DNA from: Sordariomycetes sp. S80-01Y
Lineage: Eukaryota > Ascomycota > Sordariomycetes
Length of the DNA stretch: 64,000 nt
Assembly (NCBI GenBank): GCA_037042185.1
Contig: JAXQJY010000023.1
Span: 1,116,001-1,180,000 of the forward strand
Direction of reading: 5' to 3'
The number at the start of each line of letters is the position of its first letter. Position 1 is the first letter of the stretch. Below are positions 10,929 to 22,408 of this stretch, in pieces. The notes under the pieces are model-generated. The model saw only the letters and a program-made list of their open reading frames with translations, did no database searches and was not told where the DNA came from. The position numbers were made by a program, and so were the translations under genes.

Positions 10929-12519
10929 CTTTCGAGGTGTGACCAAGTAGAGGGGCTGGGCTGGCCGATGCAGAGTCAAGATCGCTAAAGATGTTTACTT
11001 TGCGCAGAGTTGGAGTTGGGCAGCGATGATGGCATGGACCCCGATAAGACGTGCCCTTCCTCGGATAAGACTAGCCTTCAATGGTGGAGCCACTGCCAGA
11101 GGCACTGACGCGCTGGCGCGGGCACCCGCAGAAGGTTTAGTGGGGGTGAAGCTGGTGCTCTAAGGTGAGGTTAGGTAGCTCGACAGCTGTGGCAGAGCGG
11201 ACCGACTGGCGCGGGCCTCCGTACCACCGTGACGGAGCATCGTACTGCTCTAGCGCCATAATCCCATGAAAGTGCTCTATGCTTCGACAGTCCCAGAGTC
11301 AAAAATTTTAGTAGAGAAAGATCTTCCAATGACCAAGACTGCGTCATGTCTGCCTCGAGTCTGCCTCCAATTACAAAGCCTCAATACCACAGTTCAAGGG
11401 TTCTACGGAGCATCGACGGGGGCAATATGTTGGGCGGCGCTGTGGTGTGACACGGGCCCTCGGCCACTACCGTTTGCAGCGTACTCCGGAAGAAACGCAG
11501 AGCTCAGTTGCTGGATCAGGTAACCGTCAAGGCCTAGTGAGGAAGTAGGACGAGGCCGAGGCACCGCCACGGGCACAGACAGGTAGGACAGAGTCCAGAG
11601 GCACAGCCTGCGGCAATGAAGATGAAGCGATGGGCCGCCGGAATCGACGTCATAGCATTGCAACTTATGAGCATCAAGAATGAAGGAGGACATGTCAGGA
11701 ATGTATATCCTGCTTCTCAGCTGCGCGGAGCACGTATGCTCCGTACCTGACGCGACCTACACTGTCGCCGACACCGACTAAATCCAGTGGCTGGCGGTTT
11801 CAAATTGTGCTGGTGCTTAAGCCCGCCGAGCCTCGCCAGAGCTTGCCGGTTGCACCTCACCGTCAACTTCAAACGTCTCATCAGCCCAACCCGCTGCACA
11901 GCCTCGTCCATCCTACGTCTGAGCCTCACAAACCCCATCGGACGCCCGCCTGCCACGTGTGGTCCAGAGCGCAACTTTTTGCTGAATTCCCCGCGACGAG
12001 TTGGATCCCGAGCTACACTCGCCTATCTCGGCCCACTCGGGCCTCGCTCGCTTCAGGCCCTCGCAACGGACGTCTCGACGCCGGTTTCGAGCCTGGAACG
12101 AGGAACATAGCAGCCTGCTTAGGCAGCTTCAACTCCCACGTCGTACCCTGCAGTGAGCGATATACGGGAACGAACAGGGACGCGACAGCCTCTGCACCCG
12201 GATTCCGCGGATTCTGGCGGCCGGTCCGAGTGCTCGCGAGACTCGCACAAGGAAAGGCGCATCTCGCAAAGCACTGGCATTTTCGCATTCGCGATCCTCG
12301 TACCCCGTACAGCTATCCTCTCCGACCCACCCGCGCCGACCCAGCGAATCCGACCCTGGCCAGCGGCCTGCAGAGTCTCTCCGACAGACCGCAGCATCTG
12401 CCACCACTGGTGGTTCTGGTGTCCTCCTCCTCCTCATCTGCTCTTCGCAACGCTTCGCATTGGCAAGCCACCGGGACAGTGCTTAGAGTCCAGGGTCTGC
12501 GCTGGCGCGGCATGGAATC
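10929..12519. other. Long intergenic region and GC-rich 5' leader
   Basis: This 1.6-kb spacer separates two divergent genes. The right half (about 11.8-12.5 kb) is C-rich and pyrimidine-rich with short overlapping open frames in all phases, as in the long 5' leaders of some fungal genes. I see no domain in any of these frames and call none. Confidence 0.5.
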
Positions 12520-15518
12520 ATGGTCCCCCACACGCCCTCCGTTCCCTCGACCGCCCCCAACGATCATCAGCACAGCCAGCACGCCCAGAACCACGATGGC
12601 GCCGAGCTCCATGCAGATGACCTCCCCGTCACCATGAGCCCCTCATGCCCACCTCCCGGCGCCGAAGCGGGAGGTGGCAGTGAAGCATCACCGTCAGGTA
12701 CGTTCTTCTGGACCCATGCCGTCCTCAACCACTTCTGCCTACTCGTCCCTTGCCAAGCCCGTGCCTCGAGACTGACTTACACTCGTGTGCGCAGCTCAGA
12801 CTAGTCCCCAGGCTCCCACTCCTGGCCGGCGCTCCACGACCACTCGGCTCTCGCGAACCAACACGCAGAATGCGCAAAAGGACAAGGACAAGGACTACCT
12901 CAAGGGACAGACTCCATCTTCCGTCAGTCTCGATCCACTGAGCACTCAGATCTACCTCCGAACAAACAGCAATACCGAGCCGCCCACAATCGCCCAGCGC
13001 CTTCGTGTTCCGGTCCCAGGTCGACCAGAAAGTCCCAACCTCGAGGGGTCATCCGGACCCACGAACGATACCAGCAAGAACTCAAATGCTGTTGTAGACG
13101 CTACAAAGGAGTGGAGGTCAGTCACGGTGGGAACGGGACATTTACGTACCAGAGTGCTGACAGCATCGCAGAAAAGGCCAATCAATCTTCAGCAGGCTGA
13201 GCATGCGTTCACCATGGTCGCGCGACGACGATGCGCCAGACTCTGACTCTGAAGTTGGTGACGCGCGCGACGATGGTGCCCACGCGCGAGCTCTGACATC
13301 GGTATTCGGCGCCGGTGGTGGCTACATTCCCTTCTTTAAGGAACCTCCCAGATATATCCGCGTCAAGACCCGCAACAAGAAGACGAGAGACTTCAATAAG
13401 ATGTTCCTGGCGCAAGAGCTATCCGTCGGCGCAGATGAAGGGGATCTAGGGAGGCACGCCCCAGCAACGGCCGTAGGGAGGAAGATTCTTAAAGGCGGCT
13501 CCTCTGCAATCTGGACCGCTGAGTTCAGCAAGGACGGGAAGCACCTCGCTGTTGGCGGCAAAGACCACATGGTGCGGATATACGCCGTCATCGCGACCCC
13601 CGAAGATCGCGCAGCCCAAGAAGAGGACGAAGCGCAGTACGCTGGCAACGGTGAGAAGCTTAGCGCCCCTGTATTCCGGAGCAGGCCCAAACGCGAGTAT
13701 GAGGGTCACACGGGCGAGGTCATGTCGTTATCCTGGAGCAAGAACGGCTTTCTCCTGTCCTCCTCTATGGATAAGTCGGTCAAGCTGTGGCACCCAGAGC
13801 GGAGCGAATGCTTGGCGACGTTCAAACACGCCGATATTGTCACCTCCATTGCATTTCACCCTACAGATGATCGCTTCTTTCTCTCGGGCTGCCTCGACGC
13901 ACAGCTGCGCCTGTGGAGCATTCCGGACAACGACACCCCTTACGTCGCAGAAACGAACGAGTTTATTACTGCCGTCGGCTTCAGTCCCGATGGCAACACC
14001 GCGATTTGCGGCGTACTCAGTGGGATGTGTACTTTTTACGAAACCAAGGGCCTCGAATCCCAATTTCAGATCCACGTCAGGTCTTCAAGAGGCAAAAACG
14101 CCAAAGGAAGCAAGATCACTGGCATCCAAACCGCTACCGTGCAGGAGGGACCTGACGTGGGCGATGTCAAGGTTCTTATCAGCTCAAACGATTCCCGGGT
14201 GCGTGTCTACAGCCTGAGCACCCGAATGCTCGAATCCAAATTCAGGGGCCATGTGAATCAGTCTAGCCAGATACATGCTCGCTTCTCGGAAGACGCCAAA
14301 TACATCATCTGCGGTAGCGAGGATCGCAAGGCTTACATCTGGGGCCCGACGAGCGCCGACGCCGAGACGAGGGACAAGCAGCCCTGCGAGTGTTTCGATG
14401 CACATCCGGAGGTGGTCACGGTAGCAGCAGTCGCGCCCACAAAAAGCAGGCAACTCCTGAGCGCCTCAGGCGACCCCATCTACGACCTTTGCAACCCACC
14501 ACCGGTGACGCTAGTCAGCCTGGAAGAGACACAGGCTTCTGGGTCCGACGCCGGGGCAAGCCAGCGAACAAGAGGAGGCTCTGATGCCAGGAAGCCAGAA
14601 CAGAGCCCAGCATACATTGAGCGCAGCAAGCACAGCGATGGAAACATCTTCGTCACGACGGATCGGACTGGCACCATCAAGGTCTTTCGTCAGGACTGCG
14701 CGTCGCAGAAGCGCCAACAGACCATGTGGGAGACGGGCTCGAAATTCTCGGGCCGCGTGGCCAGCGGTGTCGGTCGCAGCGCGAGCATCAGGACCAAAGC
14801 CAGTGGGACTAGTCGCGCACACTCGAGACGAGGCTCGTTGAGTCTCAATCAAAGTCCTGTTTTGTCGCAGCCTGCATCGGACAGAATCATGAGCTGGCGA
14901 CAGGACATTGACGGAGGGCTACGACGCAGCAGGAATGTCACCCCGGCGGGCAGTGAGCGCTCCATATCACCCAACAAGGCGAGTCGCGTCTCGATAGTGT
15001 CGGGTGCGAACGTCGCTTCAGATTCAAGAAAGGAGCCCTATGTCGGCAGCCCCGTATTGAGAGGAAGCACGCCCGGCAGCCCCACGAGTAGCGTCCGCAC
15101 CACCAACCGCCCATCCCGTCTGGGCAAGGACAAGGGGACGGACACCACGAGCTCAATCCCGCCGACCCCTAGCTTTAGTTTCCTGAGTGCGGAACCGCGC
15201 AAGTCGGAGAGTGGCGATGGCAGTTTCTGGGGCAGATGGAAGGGAGGCTTGTCGAGCAAATACTCGTCGGGCTCGCTGGCTCCTGGAAGCCCCGGAGAGA
15301 GCGTGGGCAGGCGGAGCATGGCTGCCCCTGAGTCGAGCAGGCTGACGGTCAACGATGACACGAGGAGCCGTAGAGTGTCTTCCGGGGCGAAGCTGTCAAG
15401 CCAAAGTCAAATCGAGGAGCAGCAGCTACCCATCCGGCAGCCACCTACAAAGCCGAGGGTCGACTCTGGGGTCGGACGCTTCAGCGCTGAATCCGGCGAA
15501 GAGACCCCCAAACCCTGA
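12520..15518 (+). CDS. Dgr2/WDR44-like WD40 repeat protein
   Basis: WD40 protein of 948 residues in three exons (12520-12697, 12795-13116, 13172-15518). Introns are 97 and 55 bp. Splicing of exon 3 restores WRKGQSIFSRLSM, which is lost if the later Met at 13203 is taken as start. The N-terminus (about 1-165) is disordered and Pro/Ser/Thr-rich. WD repeats run from about residue 265 to 580, with blades such as IWTAEFSKDGKHLAVGG, GHTGEVMSLSWSKNGFLLSS, DIVTSIAFHPTDDRFFLSG and GHVNQSSQIHARFSEDAKY. The C-terminal third is Ser-rich and basic. Layout matches yeast Dgr2/Laf1 and animal WDR44 (a Rab11 binder), which suggests a membrane-traffic role; that is inference. Confidence 0.88.
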
Positions 15519-16083
15519 GACCAGCCAGGAAGTTTACGAGTGCCACAATGACACTTCATTTGATTGTTGATTTCGGGGGAAAAAAAGATCATGGAGCGGG
15601 AGTTCGGGACCGCCGAAGAGCATCGTGCAGCGACAGCGGCATACAAAGGGCGCAGCAGGACCTGTTCTACATAGCAATTGTACACGGCTTAACAATGAAT
15701 GTTCTGACTCAGCTCATATGATTCCAGCAGCAGTGAAGCCAGCCGAACTGCGCTGAGGCGTAGTGTGGTGATTACATACTCATATAGGGCGTGTTCGCTG
15801 AGGATCACCATGTGAGTACGGATAGGGCCGGCAGTGTGGAATCAGGGCCTCGGGGCCGGAGCACGTCACAGCTCGGCGGCCGGGGTGTTTGTCAGCATCC
15901 TATTTCGGTTCCGCGACTCCAGCGGGTTGACTCTGCGATCTGCCCCGCGTCGCGATATTAATAAAAGCGTGGCCCCTCCAAACAAGATCACTAAAGAAAT
16001 CTACAACGAGTAGAACCCAGCCCAAGACGCCACCACACCAAACACCTGCGCAAGAAACCACCAAGCCCGCTGCAACCGTCGCC
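15519..16083. promoter_or_regulatory. Thioredoxin upstream region
   Basis: This 565-bp spacer follows the WD40 gene and holds the thioredoxin promoter. An AT-rich TATTAATAAAA segment at about 15955-15965 and a CCCCT stress-element-like core at about 15972 lie upstream of the start. Their function is untested. No gene is seen. Confidence 0.4.
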
Positions 16084-16449
16084 ATGGCCGTCACCGAGCT
16101 CAACACCAAAGCCGAATTCGACGCCCTCCTCTCCAAGACGCCCTTCGTCGCCGTACAGGCCTCGGCCTCGTGGTGCGGCCCCTGCAAGGCCATCACGCCC
16201 ATCTACAACAAGCTGGCCGGCGAGCACGGCAGCGACAAGTTTGCCTTTGCGCACTTCGACACGGACGAGGTGCCCGACCTGGCGCAGGAGCTCGGCGTCA
16301 CGAGCCTGCCCACCTTCACCTTCTTCGAGAACGGCGACAAGAGCGACGAGGTCAAGGGCGCTGTCCCGCCGAAGCTGCAGGCCGCCATCAAGGGCTACAG
16401 CGAGAAGGCCAAGGGCGATGCGGCGCTGAAGACTGACGAGGACTTCTGA
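16084..16449 (+). CDS. Thioredoxin
   Basis: Small cytosolic disulfide reductase of 121 residues in one exon. It is reduced by NADPH thioredoxin reductase and passes electrons to peroxiredoxins, ribonucleotide reductase and others. The active site W30-C31-G32-P33-C34 and the cis-proline P76 in TSLPTF are present. The core ends near residue 106, and a charged tail of about 15 residues (KAKGDAALKTDEDF) extends beyond minimal thioredoxins. There is no signal or transit peptide. Codon use is strongly biased to C-ending codons, as in highly expressed fungal genes. Confidence 0.96.
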   Translation: MAVTELNTKAEFDALLSKTPFVAVQASASWCGPCKAITPIYNKLAGEHGSDKFAFAHFDTDEVPDLAQELGVTSLPTFTFFENGDKSDEVKGAVPPKLQAAIKGYSEKAKGDAALKTDEDF

Positions 16450-16827
16450 AGAGGGGTTGCGAGGAGAGGGGAGAACTGATGCAGAGGATGAGAAGAAGAT
16501 AGACAGCAAGACAGCGCCCACGAATTCAAAAGTCTTCAACCAACTACCAGAGGGTCTCTGTGATGCGCCTCGGCAGTGTTTGGCACAGGATCGCACGGTA
16601 CCAACTCTTGAGAAGCATATCAAAACAACTACTTCGTTCCACGGGAGCACTGGACGCTGTTGTAGAAATATACAGCATGCCAGCAAGCCCGAGGTGCTGG
16701 TTATGGATCGGTATGAGAAGTGCCAGAAAACCCGCTGTTTTTACTCCGCGAAGGAAAATGCCGAAGGAATCATAGTGGAAGAGTAAGTTTAAACTGATTA
16801 GCCCTTCATTTACCAATTTTCGACTAT
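16450..16827. other. Convergent intergenic spacer
   Basis: About 380 bp between the 3' ends of the thioredoxin and GH43 genes. No gene or repeat is seen. Confidence 0.6.
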
Positions 16828-17820
16828 CTAAGTCATGACTACGGGTCGAATCGTGCCATCCTCGTTGAAGTACATCTTGTCCAGCGCAATGATCCTGTTA
16901 TCCGCCACGTCATCCCCGATAATCCGACGATGGTAGACAATATAATATTGACCATCGTCATCTTGGAAGATAGAGTGATGCCCCGGCCCGTCCGCAACGA
17001 CATCGTCCTTGGACAGCATCAAGCCGATCCGATCGAAGGGACCGGTGAGGTTCTCGGACATGGCGTAAGCGACGCGATAGTCCGGCGTGCCGTAGCCACC
17101 CTCGGACCACATAAAGTAGTACATGTCATCGCGCTTCATCATGTATGAGCCCTCGCCGAAGCCCTCATTTGGGGTGATCTCCTTGACCTCTTCGCCATCG
17201 TCCCAAGGTACGATGCTGGCCATGTCGTCCCCCAATGGCGCCATGTTCACAGCGCTCCCACCCCATATGAAGTAGTAAGATCCGTCATCGTCAATGAACA
17301 CTTGTTGGTCCATTGCATCGGCTCCGTTCACCTCGTTTGGTATCATTGGCTCGTCAATGAGGTCTTCGAAAGGACCGCCGGGAGCATCTGCCACTGCCAC
17401 GCCAACGCCAGTTACGCCCTCGCCTGCGACAGGGTTGTTGGCTGTGTAGTAGAAGTAGTACTTCCCATCACGCTCAACCGTGCATGGTGCCCAGAGTGAG
17501 TCTATTGCCCATTTCGAGCTCGTGCCAGCTGAGAAGGTTGGCGGCTCCTGCTTAGTCCAGGTGACGAGGTCTTTGCTTGAATAGGCGTCGAACCAAGTTT
17601 GGTCGTCAAAGGCAATGGAAACGGTGAGATATATCCAGTACTCGTCGCCGAACTTGACGCCGTCCGGGTCAGCGTACCAGCCGTCGACAATGGGGTTGTT
17701 CCACGTCTCGTTGGTGGCGCGCCTGAGATGGCTTGGTTGAAGCGGGTTTGTCAGCCCGTATGATGTCTGCGTGGCTAGAAACGAGCCATAGGCTACTGTT
17801 TTAGGCAAACTTAACACCAT
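16828..17820 (-). CDS. Glycoside hydrolase family 43 (xylosidase/arabinofuranosidase type)
   Basis: Five-bladed beta-propeller glycosidase of 330 residues, single exon. The start is the ATG at 17820; a longer in-frame reading has no ATG, and the TATA box at 17892-17897 leaves no room for it. The catalytic triad is visible: base D51 in YADPDG, pKa-modulating D171 in AMDQQVFIDDDG, and acid E223 in GEGSYM. Other GH43 marks are SKDLVTW, DSLWAPCT and GPGHHSIF. Members remove xylose or arabinose from hemicellulose. The exact substrate cannot be told from sequence. A weakly hydrophobic N-terminus (MVLSLPKTVAYGSFLA) may be a poor signal peptide, so secretion is uncertain. Confidence 0.9.
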   Translation of the reverse strand: MVLSLPKTVAYGSFLATQTSYGLTNPLQPSHLRRATNETWNNPIVDGWYADPDGVKFGDEYWIYLTVSIAFDDQTWFDAYSSKDLVTWTKQEPPTFSAGTSSKWAIDSLWAPCTVERDGKYYFYYTANNPVAGEGVTGVGVAVADAPGGPFEDLIDEPMIPNEVNGADAMDQQVFIDDDGSYYFIWGGSAVNMAPLGDDMASIVPWDDGEEVKEITPNEGFGEGSYMMKRDDMYYFMWSEGGYGTPDYRVAYAMSENLTGPFDRIGLMLSKDDVVADGPGHHSIFQDDDGQYYIVYHRRIIGDDVADNRIIALDKMYFNEDGTIRPVVMT

Positions 17821-17891
17821 AGTTAGAGATGCGATGACTTCAAGGTGGGAATACCAAGATTCGAGCAAGACCGTCCGTCTGTATTCACCCT

Positions 17892-17897
17892 CTTATA
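17892..17897 (-). promoter_or_regulatory. TATA box of the GH43 gene
   Basis: TATAAGA reads on the minus strand about 70 bp upstream of the GH43 start codon, a usual spacing for a short 5' leader. Confidence 0.55.
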
Positions 17898-18522
17898 CCC
17901 CGACATCGATCACAGCGCGCCGGGGGAAAAGCTCTGCTACACGTCTATCATTTTCCTTTATGAGCAGGTGACATTGAGAAAGACCGAGGGTCTCTCCTTA
18001 CTCGCGAGTGTACGTCGCTTCGCTCACAAGATGGGTGTGTTTGGTCCCCCCGCTTCCCCGACTTCCGAAGAACGCAGCCAGTGTCACCTAGGATGCCGAA
18101 TGCGGGGAAATGGCAACACAAGACAAACTCTCAGTGTCTTGAGCAAGGATGACTCGGGTTTGTTTCACGAATTTGTGAATTGCAGTCAAGACATTAGCGG
18201 TTGAGGTACAAATGATGTATTGACGTCGTGCCCAAAAGCTTTTCCGGGATACGCCTGTGTTTGGAATTAACCGGGAGGTACCGACACTGTTCCCACTCAA
18301 GCAGTGTAACTCAAGGTTTTGAGTTATATCCTTCTAAAGGGCATCTTCGAAGTTCAACATAAATTTGCGCAAAGGTTAAAGATAACATTTTTCTATTGTC
18401 TTAAGATCTTCTCCAGTTGCCGCAGGGTAGCTCAAGCGGTAGCACCAATACTGGTCCCACTGATAGCCGAAAGTGGAAACTCTGTCGTCACTTGGCGGGG
18501 TCCCTGTAAAAATATCCCACCT

Positions 18523-18550
18523 AAATTTTTGGAGGGGTCACAAAATTTTG
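18523..18550 (+). promoter_or_regulatory. Paired RRPE-like elements upstream of RRB1
   Basis: AAATTTTT at 18523-18530 and the palindrome CAAAATTTTG at 18541-18550 match the core of the RRPE element (AAAATTTT) found before ribosome-biogenesis genes in yeasts. The second lies inside a GGTC..GACC inverted repeat. They precede a ribosome-assembly gene, which fits, but binding is inferred. Confidence 0.4.
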
Positions 18551-18616
18551 ACCACCACGAGAGCTTCGCTTTGCCCTTCACCAGAATCACTAAGCCGAAG
18601 CCGCTACGCTATCACA

Positions 18617-20137
18617 ATGTCGAAACGCACCGCTGATGCAAATGGCGACGAGCCACTGAAGAATCGGGATCGCCCCGACGCGATGGACGTCGACACCCAC
18701 CCGAAGGACATGGGAGAGTTCGAGGATGAGTTCGAGGACGAATTCGAGAGCGAAGACGAGATCATTGAGGCGGGTGTTGATGGTCGACCAGACGCCGAGC
18801 GCGAGGCCGAGGAGAAGGGTAAGTAACAGCTCCGGTCAATTTGCGCAAACTCTTTCTAATGCATCGCAGAGGGTATGGACGTCGACCAGGGCACCTTCAT
18901 TGTCGGCCGCAACAAACTCGAACCTGGACAGGTCCTTGCGCCTGATCTAACGACGTACGAAATGCTTCACAGTCTGAGCACGCCGTGGCCGTGTCTATCT
19001 TTTGACCTGGTCAAAGACGGCCTCGGCGACAACCGCAAGGCCTATCCCGCGACGATGTACTCCGTAGCTGGCACACAGGCCGAAAGTGGGCGCCAGAGCG
19101 ACAATCAGCTCATGGTGATGAAGTTCAGCGGGCTGAGCAAGATGAATAAGGGCGACGCGGAGGACTCAGATGACGACGATGACGATGACGACGACGAGGA
19201 TGCCGACCCGATTCTCGAGAGCAAGACGATCCCTCTCAAGTCAACGACAAACCGCATTCGCGCATGTCAGCTCCCGAGCCAAGACGCTGGACGGCCAGGC
19301 ACAACACTCACAGCCACCATGACAGAATCCAGCGATGTCTACATCCACGACATCACCCCTCACCTCGAGTCCTTTGACAATCCTGGGACAAGCATCACAG
19401 CGCAGCAGAACAAGCCGTTGTCGACCGTGCGCGCGCACAAGGCGGAGGGTTACGCGGTGGATTGGTCGCCAACGGTGCCCGGCAAGCTGCTGACGGGCGA
19501 CAACGATGGCATGATTTACCTGACGAGCCGATCAGACGGTGGGGGTTTCCAGACAGACAACCGAGCATTCCAAGGGCACACAGGCAGCGTGGAAGAGATT
19601 CAGTGGTCACCGTCAGAGCAGAGCGTGTTTTCGTCTGCCTCGAGCGATGGCACGATCCGCATCTGGGATATTCGCTCCAAGGCGCGAAAGCCCGCCATCA
19701 CTATGCAAGTGTCCGACTACGACGTCAACGTCATGTCTTGGTCGCGGCAGACCTCGCATCTCCTGGCATCAGGAGCGGACGACGGTACCTGGGGCGTATG
19801 GGATCTTCGCCAGTGGAAGGCCAGTGCCAACAAGCCTCAACCGCTGGCGAGCTTCAACTTCCACAAGGAGCAAATCACCAGCGTGGAGTGGCATCCTACA
19901 GACGACTCGATCGTCGCCGTTGCTGCCGGAGACAACACGGTGACCTTGTGGGACCTTGCCGTCGAGTTGGACGACGAGGAGAGCAAGGGGGCGGGCGTGC
20001 CTGGGGACGTGCCGCCTCAGTTACTGTTCGTCCATTACCTCAAGGATGTGAAGGAGGTCCATTGGCACCCTCAGATTACGGGCAGCTTGGTAGCTACAGG
20101 CGAGGAGCTGAGCGTCTTCAGAACAATCAGTGTTTAA
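18617..20137 (+). CDS. RRB1: Ribosome assembly WD40 protein Rrb1/GRWD1
   Basis: Nuclear chaperone that binds newly made ribosomal protein L3 (uL3) and is needed for early 60S assembly. Two exons (18617-18818 and 18870-20137; 51-bp intron) give 489 residues. The N-terminus is strongly acidic (EFEDEFEDEFESEDE), followed by the histone-binding-like segment with FIVGRNKLEPGQVL and LHSLSTPWPCLSFD. An Asp-rich loop (about 160-180) precedes the WD40 propeller: VDWSPTVPGKLLTGDNDG, GHTGSVEEIQWSPSEQ, VNVMSWSRQTSHLLASG and ITSVEWHPTDDSIV. The end, KEVHWHPQITGSLVATGE, is typical of the family. Length is normal. Confidence 0.95.
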
Positions 20138-22408
20138 TGCAGTCAACGAAGCGACGTCTAGAAACGGGGCCGTGGGCCGTGGGCCAAGGTGTCCTGTATT
20201 GCATAGCACGTAAAATGGATCATCAACACTGCCGTTGGGGCCTCGGCCTTTGTCGAGGACTCGCGCAGTTCTACTTCTATCGAGCCTGGCACTGAGGGCT
20301 TCGGCATTTGCATCTCTCAAGTCGTACTCTGCAACGCACCTGACCGGAGGGTTCTGCGACAATGAACCACCCCTGTTGAGGAAGCCCCGGAATTCGATCT
20401 CACATGTTACACGATCTCGCATGCCACAAAACTCGGGACCAGTTTTCAGGCACATGCGCTTCCAAAGATAGCACACGTGGAAAGCAGGCTTTGAATGTTA
20501 CGCACTTAATATTGCAGCACTCGATCCAAAACACGATATTAAAACCCTCAAATTTGGATTCGCATCATTACTACTCCGTACGTTGGCAAGGTCTAACGTT
20601 CCAGGCCGTTCGAACAAGAGTCCACCTGCAAAGCATTGACTCGCGCAACGTCTTTGGACTGTTATCGTAAAGCAAATCCTACCAACCGCCAGTAGAGGAC
20701 GCAAGATAACGGTCACATTCTCCAAGACTACCCGCCCGCTGCGCCGCGTGAACTTAAGCACTTTGAAAGGGAAAAGCCTAAATCCTAGAGCGCTCCTTCG
20801 CCTTGTCTCCATGAGTTGGAGTCGACGATCAGTGGCTCCAAGGCCTTTTGACCCCAACAGCTGGTGACCGGGGAGCCGGACGCGCTGGAGCAGAGACATC
20901 CTGGGAGCAGCTAATGCAAGCATTTGCGAATGCAGGAGGAAGAAACAAGGGCAAGGGTTCGGGGATCGTCACCGAAGACTCGAATTGAAACCAGGCTATC
21001 TGAAATGGTGTACTGTGGCTGCCTTTGCCTAGAAAACGATGCACTCTTGGTCTTGGATTTCTCATATCAACAGCAGCTTGCGAGGAGGCGGGAAAGACTT
21101 CCGGAGTGTTTGGGAGAGGCACCCTGACTCGGGCCAACGCCAACTCTGGACTAACCAACAGCTACCGATGCATTTGCTCCGATGCTTGTGAAATGCGAAA
21201 TACGCGAGGACAAGGCTGATGTTGCGGACCCGCTCCGCGGCCACTGGAAGTCCAAGCTCCTAGGGTATCCCTTCCAGCGCAGCGGACGAGGCGATGGCGA
21301 TAATGACAGCGTTGCGACGCCAGAGTTGCATTCGCTTTCTGTCTCAACCTGCAGCGGATGCTGGACCAGCCGGTGGACCTGCGCTGGACTGGACTGGACT
21401 GGCCTGGTCAGGGGCAAAATGCTACTCTGCCAAGGATGCTCGACTTGCGGGGGATAAACAGCGAGGATCGGCATTGCCCGTTGCTTGCCACTTGGTGACT
21501 CGCCTCACACCGAGCAGCGACTTACAAGACTGAAGTCTACGATGTCTTCATCGGCATCTTGCCGAGCCGGCGCCATGAAGATATTTCACGACTCGTCAAT
21601 CCTAATCGCTCGCTCAAGCCACATCTGTCGGCCGCAGCCTAAGATTCTAGATGCCAATAATGCGTCGCACTCGAAGCACTCAAAACCACGCCGCCAAGGC
21701 AAGCCACAATGGAACCCTCTCCCCACCCAACTCGACCAGCCTCCAAGGGCATCTCACCCAGGCCAGGGGTTCGGTCGAGTCTCCTCTTTCTTCCTCGAAT
21801 CCTTTTTGCCTTCAGCGCCTGGCCACATTCCTGCTGATGCAATGGCTGAAACTTCGCTTGCTCATTGCAACTGCGCCGTACATGGCGCGAACTTTGATAG
21901 GCTACCGAAGGGATCTGTGCTGGAGAAGCCTCCAGCCATTTCCACACTCACTCGCAGCACTCATGACCATCCATTGAGGCCCCGCCGGGCTTGGATCTCG
22001 CTAATGCTCGCCTGGGAAAAGTGTTCGACAGGGGCTTCTGTCGCGTCTAGTCCGATCTGAGTTGGCTTGACAAGTGACAAGCCCGCCAGCACCAATATCA
22101 GGAGTCCGCACCCCCCTGGACACAGTCTCACGGGCTTGAATTGGGATCCGCCTTTGCTTAGCTGCGTCTGTCAACGGTTGAGGCTTCCGGGAGGCACTCG
22201 TACATATATCACGGAGGAAACACCCATGCGTCAGCAGCGTAGCTGAGTTGAGCTGAGCCGGAATTTGCTTTTCGGATCCTCGCTTCCTGCTTCTAGCTTT
22301 ATTCCTCGTTCCGCAGCATCGGCTTTGACGGCTGGAGTTCCGCACACAAGACGCATGTTGGGTTGAGCACGCTACGCCTGTCCAAAGACGCCTGGGCCGT
22401 CCGTCGCC
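20138..22408. other. Long gene-free spacer (2.3 kb)
   Basis: I find no supportable gene. A small tandem pentamer (CTGGA, about four units) lies at 21384-21402. Longer open frames here, such as the one at 21485-22060, are of biased composition, have no domain and overlap others on the opposite strand. The right end must contain the promoter of the GPCR gene. Confidence 0.5.

Larger units (their letters stand above)
17821..18616. promoter_or_regulatory. Divergent promoter region, GH43 / RRB1
   Basis: About 800 bp between divergent genes. The left end has the GH43 TATA box. The right end has two A/T-rich AAATTTT elements at 18523-18550, about 70-90 bp from the RRB1 start. No gene is seen. Confidence 0.5.

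Noticed and set aside
11807-12637. Long open frame of 276 codons upstream of the WD40 gene
   Set aside because: It overlaps the true first exon in another frame, has Pro/Arg/Ser-biased composition from C-rich leader DNA, and has no domain.
16828-17868. Longer N-terminus for the GH43 protein
   Set aside because: The extra 16 codons start at TTG, not ATG, and lie between the TATA box and the ATG at 17820.
21485-22060. Open frame of 191 codons before the GPCR gene
   Set aside because: No signal peptide or domain, and biased composition; likely chance.
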